Shown here in pieces: positions 58,900 through 64,000 of a DNA stretch of 64,000 nt. The notes below the pieces were generated by a model. That model saw only the letters and a program-made list of their open reading frames with translations, had not been told where the DNA came from and ran no database searches. The position numbers were made by a program, and so were the translations under genes. Positions within the stretch are counted from its first letter, which is position 1, and every line of letters starts with the position of its first letter. This DNA comes from Tribonema minus (taxonomy: Eukaryota > Sar > Xanthophyceae > Tribonematales > Tribonemataceae): positions 124,001 through 188,000 of the forward strand of contig JAFCMP010000049.1 in the NCBI GenBank assembly GCA_017506865.1, read 5' to 3'.

Positions 58900-59930
58900 G
58901 ATTGGTGCTCAGTCAGCCTATCACAGCACCTAGGGCCCTCAAACTAGGGCCACGGTAGTCAGCACCATGTTGCTACTGACTGCGAGCAGTCTCTTGTGCC
59001 TGGGCATGGTTTGCGTGCCTGCATCCTAATCACTCTCAGCTTGCAACAGCACACCGCTCTCGTGTGTCCTTGCTTGTTGTCTGTCAACCTTGCGGAACCG
59101 CGTGCTTCCACTCTACTGCCTGGGATTATCGCCAGGTGCACGGGGGTGTAAAGCCGCGCATTTCCACATTACTTGGGTGCGTGTATTTGCCTGTGCAGCT
59201 CATCTACATGGGGATCAATTCCAATTATGGGGGTCATGTTGAGGCAGTTGCCGCGATTGTGCAGCACAATTTGCAAGTATGCTATGCAATATTTGCAGAT
59301 ATTTGCATGCAGAATGTACACGTGAAATATTCGTCATGAAGCAAGGCTTATGGTGTGTCCCTGAAGTTTACATCCTACTTCTATGCAGCAGTTTGTAGTC
59401 TGCCGGATGTATTGAAAGAATTTGCAAGCATGTAGCGTAATGCATACACGCTCTCTGCATCCATGTGTGACGCAGCTGGGCCTCCTGTTGGGCCAGCACA
59501 ATATGCCCAGGTCATTGACATTGTCAACACACGAGCGTTTGTGCTGACGATGAAGATTCATCGCGCGCGAACAAGCTGAGTGAACTATCACGAACATTGT
59601 TTATCTTCCCATTGTGAGTGTATATTGATGTTTGACTTGCTGCAGTCATCAAGTGTGGCACGGCTTGGGTGCGCACATCTGGAAGTCTGGTTAATAGGAC
59701 ATTCAAAAATTTTGCGATTTCAGCACACAAATCAGGCTGCAATGTCCAGAATTTGGCAGCATCGGCGCGCAGGTGCGGAAGCTGCTGGAGGCCGTGGTTG
59801 TGGATTATGCAAGCAAGGTCATCATTTCAGTGCTCGGAGCAGCCAGACCTCTAGCTTCATAGGGCATAGCACTAGCACAGATACGCACAGCTTTCTCAAT
59901 ATGGCGTAGTATTTGTGTGATGGCACATAT
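58900..59930. other. Upstream of the Ala-rich gene; no feature recognised
   Basis: No exon or repeat could be supported between the presumed start of the Ala-rich gene and the hAT element. Confidence 0.4.
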
Positions 59931-59931
59931 G

Positions 59932-60704
59932 TAGGGTTGCAAAACTCCGTGTGCGTACTTAAGTACGGGGGCGTATATACGTATTTAAATACGTATTTGT
60001 GTGAGCAAATACGCCGCAAATACGGTGTTGTCGTAGGCCTGTTAACTGCGCTCCTTTGCTGACGCTGACAGCAGCAGCGAGACAGCAGCACGTGCTTTTT
60101 GAGCGACCTCACGCCTGACCCCTTTGCAAATGCCCACGGAGTGCTTTGCAAGGCAGCATCCTTCCTCCTTGCTGCACAGGTCGGCACGCCGCCCTTGCCC
60201 TTGCCTTCGCCTTCCCTTCGAAATCAATTAAGCCGAACTTCAACATGTCGTTTATTCTGTGTGTGGCGCATCCTTCGACACCGATGGATGGCCACACAGC
60301 CAATGGATGGCTGCACAGGCAGCAATGCTCGCTCGACAGGAACTGTTGCAGGTACAGCAGCCTCGCCAGCACCGCTACCGCCATCATCAGAGGCCCTGGG
60401 TGCCACCTCACCATTTGTGCACCTGTAAACGCCACTCGTCGTCGTCGTGGCTGCTCGAGCTCCTACACCTAATCCTGATCCTCATTCTAACCCTGCCCTT
60501 AACCCTGAGCGCCTACTAGTAGACGAGACATACAGTGCGTCAAACCTCAACTTGAACTTGAGGTTGCACAGAGCTGTGTCTGCAGCTACACTGCGTGTGC
60601 CAGCATATGCCCAAATACGCCAAATACGTCAAATACGTACTGGAAATACGGCGTATTTAAATACGGCGTATTTGTGTGAGGAAATACGCTTTTTTGCAAC
60701 CCTA
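59932..60704. mobile_element. hAT-type DNA transposon, non-autonomous, 8-bp target duplication
   Basis: Termini are TAGGGTTGCAAAA and its exact reverse complement TTTTGCAACCCTA. The 8 bp CACATATG are repeated directly outside both ends (59924-59931 and 60705-60712). Subterminal regions carry many AAATACG / CGTATTT motifs on both sides, as in hAT elements whose transposase binds such repeats. The 773-bp interior has no recognisable transposase, so this is probably an internal-deletion derivative. The TSD is perfect, suggesting a recent insertion. Confidence 0.9.
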
Positions 60705-61042
60705 CACATATGACGAAGTCCAAATGGGGGTGGAGAGATGCACAAGCATGTAGTGGGGGGGAAATGCCATTGGGCGATGTCATCTTTTAGAAATTGCCCA
60801 TACGCATCGAGGCACCTTCAGATTATCACAACACATAGAAGTATAAATATTCTGGTAGCAAGTCAGCCATCAATAATCTGTACATTTTTGCGCTCAGAGC
60901 AGAAATTAAAAAATAGTACTTGACATACTTGACATCTTGCATTTTTAGACCAGCGCCGAGGTGGGCTTGGTATGTGGAACAAATGTGCCAAGTCATGGCA
61001 CAGAGGTGTAGGCTTGCAGGCAATGGTGAGCGACGTGTAAAT

Positions 61043-61116
61043 CACACCGACAGGAATTGAACCTGCGTCTCCAGGGTATGTATTGCCCTGGTGTGCTTCC
61101 ATTGCACCACGGTGTG
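61043..61116 (-). other. tRNA-like sequence (tRNA-derived), copy 2
   Basis: Same as 45762-45835, with an intact D-stem (GTGC/GCAC) and T-loop TTCAATT. Acceptor stem 7/7, T-stem 5/5 including one G-T pair. The 11-nt anticodon loop is present here too, so it is inherited rather than a single mutation. Confidence 0.6.
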
Positions 61117-62156
61117 AAAGTTATGATGCAAGCGTAACTACACGCGCATGGCAACATTGTCATGGCACTGCAATTTATTTACAAACACTTGTGTTAGCCA
61201 CTTTTCAGATTTTTCCAGAAACAAGGCCTCTCTTGGTGGACCTGAACCGGTAAGGCTCAGTGCCAAGCCCCCGCACCACGACAAGGTGGAGACCGCATTC
61301 GCGGGGGAACTATCTACACAAGCAACGCCGTAAAGCAGCACGCCAAGCAACAACAAGGCTGCGCAACATCAAATCTTAGCACAATCTGCACGACCTATGT
61401 CAGCGACTCTGGTCGCAAGGCGAACAGATTGGTCTGAGATGCGATGTACGCAGCCTTACTGCTGCTTGACGCACAGAAGCCAGATAGAGAATGCTGCTGA
61501 ACACAGGCACGGCCTAGGAAGACAGAGGGCGGCAATCCCCCTCTCTTCCAGAGGAGGGTTCCCATCGGCGGCTGGGTACCCTGCCGCGGATCATCAGACC
61601 CTCTCATTGCTGTTTAGAGTGCCGACCGTGGCTAGAAGTGCTGTCGCCGCGATCCGAAACGTCAGCACGAACTGTACTTCCATCAGCCCTGCTGCGCTGC
61701 CGCATCAGCAGGGCGGACCAGGCAGCCAACAAGTGGTTGGCTTCATTGCGCCTGATTTCCTGTATTCAACAGCAGCTCTTGTCTGGCCTTTACCTGTTGT
61801 CTCGTGGTGCCGTCGGCCGTGTGCCTGGGCCAAAGCGCCGCGCACTTTTCAAATGGAAGGTGCGATGACGATGTGGTCACCTCCAGGCACGCGCCCGCCA
61901 CGAACCAAGCGCTCCTACGCCACCAGGGACGGCCTGGGCAGAGCAGTAAATGACTGCTGCGATTTGCCCCAAGGAAAGCCAATTCTATGCCTCCCTGCAA
62001 TCGGCTGCTTCTGATTGCCAGCCGCCAGCAATGTGTGCCGTTGCTGTGCAGCGCCACCCTGGCACACATTGACTGCCGTCAGCCTCGTTGCAGCACGCAG
62101 CATGCAGATTGGCTCCTGGTTGTCGTAGGCTCTGCGAGCACAAAAAAGTCATCCGG

Positions 62157-63000
62157 CGGTTATCGAGAAGGGTACGGTAGGTATAGTCAGCATTGAAGTT
62201 AATATTGAGGTTCAGTGTGCAGGGGATTCTGCCGCCACCCCCCTACCTGGAGCTCTTTCTTCAAGATCTCATCCGATGAGGCTTTGAATCACGCCATGCT
62301 GCCAGGGTTTAATAGTGAAGAGTACAACAGCTGTGAATTCACTACTGTAACAGCCTCATGCTCGTACTACAGTGCCCTTGCACCAACCTCACGACTCCAC
62401 TGTAGGCAAATCCAAAGTACGCCGCTTGGAGCGCTGCCGTTGTGGAGAGAGGTTGGGCGTATGTGGGCTTGTGCTATGCCTATGCAAAGCTAGATGACTA
62501 TCCAGGACTCCATGACTTGCGCAACAAGGCTAGATGCTGTCGTCACCACAGGCAGCAGCTCTCACTACTGCGAGCAGCTACTATCTGACGGTTACGAGAA
62601 GGGTACGGTAAGTATAGTAATCATTGAAGTTAGCTTGAAGTTGAGTCATTGGGTTGATTCCCACCCCTGGAAGGCTTCTTCTTCAAGATCTCATGTTGCA
62701 TATGTGGTTGACAAACGCCATACACCCAAGGCAAAAGTAGAAAAGTAATACACCTGTGAATTCACTACTGTAACAGCCTCACGCTTGAACTGCAGTGCCC
62801 TGGCACCCCCCTCACGACTCCACCGTAGGCAAATCAAAAACTACGCCGCTTGGAGCGCTGCCACTGCGGAGAGAGTTCGGGGGTATGCTCGCTAGGGCTT
62901 TGCCTCTCAATGCCAGAGCACTAACCACGATCATGTGCGAAAACTCTGTCGTCACCACAGGCAGCAGCTCTCGCCCTTCAAGTGATAGATGGTCTCTTTG
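62157..63000. repeat. Tandem pair of roughly 420-bp units
   Basis: Units start at about 62157 and 62582 with GGTTAYCGAGAAGGGTACGG and each runs through ccctcacgactccac to ggcagcagctctc. Homologous to 46850-47265. Confidence 0.75.
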
Positions 63001-63329
63001 CTTTCACATTCGTTTGAAAAAAAAGGAATGACAACATCAAACTGGCCAAGTGATGAGATACAACACCTTTAAGCCAGCCCACAGCAGGCCCACTGGCCAG
63101 CAAGGACGCACTGCATCACCAGATCCCATGTAACAGTGACATACTCAAGTTGGTTTGCAAGGCAATGAGCAGGGCGACCTCACTCTGTCACGGCCCTTAG
63201 CATAGAATAAGCATTTATCAAGCACCCACAACAAGCCCCCGCAGCTCATAGAAAGTCACGCTGAGTTGGCGAATTGCACAGGGGGGGTGGTCACACTAGG
63301 CTATAGCCATCATGGCAGAAGGCCTGCAT

Positions 63330-64000
63330 GCGTTGTGACCGAAAGCGGCGACTGGCAAGCATATACTAGTAGGCCTGAACCATGTGCAGAGCGCCCACAT
63401 CAGTAGCTCTGAAGCTGTCTACAGCTGCCAATATGCATACATCGTAATGCAGGCACAAGTAACGTGCCCGCCACTGCCAGTGCAAAGGCAAGGCGGTGCC
63501 GCATGTCACTCGCCAAGCGGGTGTGAATGTCGGCGTGCGCCGGGACTGCGGCAGCGCCTGCCATAAGCTTGAGCGTGCACATGCAATGCGACAGTGGCAC
63601 AATGATCAGCCCAGGCAGCGTAAGCATGCACTGCAACCGCGGCATCGTCCGCCAGACCAGAGTGCAATGCGCGCTGCTGTCATGCGCCACATTGCGCCTT
63701 CATCACGGTCAACTACAGTACTGCGCGCCGTACGCATGCGCCGCTGCCACTGCTGGGCTGCAGCACTGCGCTGGTGCTGCTGATGTTGACTGCTTGTGGA
63801 ACACGCACAATGCTACCACACAAGTCACTGTGGCGAGTTCAATCTGCAAACAGTTCGGGCACCTGCATTATATTGTCAATTTCAAATGTGTGACATTGCA
63901 TGAACTTACGTCACCTTCTATGGATGCTGACAACGAAATTCTCAAAGGTCAGCAGCATAAATAGGAAGGGTGTGGTGTTGCATGGTGTATTCCACATGAG
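63330..64000. other. No feature recognised at the window end
   Basis: A plus-strand frame at 63527-63964 is open but shows no family motif or splice site and its composition is like shadow frames elsewhere. Confidence 0.35.

Larger units (their letters stand above)
61043..63325 (+). repeat. Long dispersed repeat with tRNA-like end, copy 2
   Basis: Direct-orientation copy of 45762-47572, longer because it contains an additional 420-bp unit. Its conserved frame at 61638-61868 reads ADQAANKWLASLRLISCIQQ, parallel to copy 1. Confidence 0.8.

Noticed and set aside
60042..60435. hAT transposase coding region in the 60-kb element
   Set aside because: Open frames there lack any hATC or zinc-finger BED motif and several frames overlap; composition looks like shadow frames.

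Overview
The window looks like eukaryotic nuclear DNA. Real coding segments are short and end at GT-AG splice junctions whose reading phases agree from exon to exon, and no operons or Shine-Dalgarno-led genes are visible. A complete tyrosine-recombinase (YR) retrotransposon with split direct repeats, the class known from Volvox 'kangaroo', points to a green alga of the volvocine/chlamydomonad type. That placement is inference; no rRNA or conserved housekeeping gene fixes the taxon.

Layout. 1-1.2 kb: broken Ala/Gln/Pro-rich gag-like reading frame (+). 1.8-5.3 kb: decayed Ty3/gypsy pol (-) with an unusual C-terminal extension. 5.3-6.55 kb: two exons of a TnpB/Fanzor-like RNA-guided nuclease relic (-), running directly into the gypsy fragment. 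7.2-11.1 kb and 17.6-22.9 kb: two near-identical copies of a transposon-like block, mostly inverted relative to each other; the right copy carries a TA-flanked 1.3-1.4 kb insertion. Between them lie a second Fanzor-like C-terminal half (-, 11.35-12.67 kb) and a probable N-terminal half on the opposite strand (+, 14.88-17.12 kb). 23.06-26.49 kb: host O-fucosyltransferase-like gene (-) with signal peptide and a small hAT-type insertion in one intron. 27.5-34.6 kb: multi-exon host gene of unknown function (+), one of whose introns holds a LINE fragment with a restriction-like endonuclease domain. 35.2-35.6 kb: a third Fanzor-like C-terminal fragment (-). 35.89-41.65 kb: the YR retrotransposon (-), with all four split repeats recognisable. 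42.48-44.47 kb: second, 5'-truncated LINE copy (-). 45.76-47.57 kb and 61.04-63.33 kb: direct copies of a long repeat that starts exactly at a tRNA-like sequence. 50.2-58.4 kb: about twelve exons of an alanine-rich helical protein gene (-). 59.93-60.70 kb: hAT-type element with perfect 8-bp target duplication.

The most notable content is the family of Fanzor-like nuclease relics: three separate C-terminal loci plus a detached N-terminal half, embedded among other mobile elements. All copies seen are broken, so they are records of past activity rather than a working system. The two host genes at 23-26 kb and 50-58 kb appear structurally sound.
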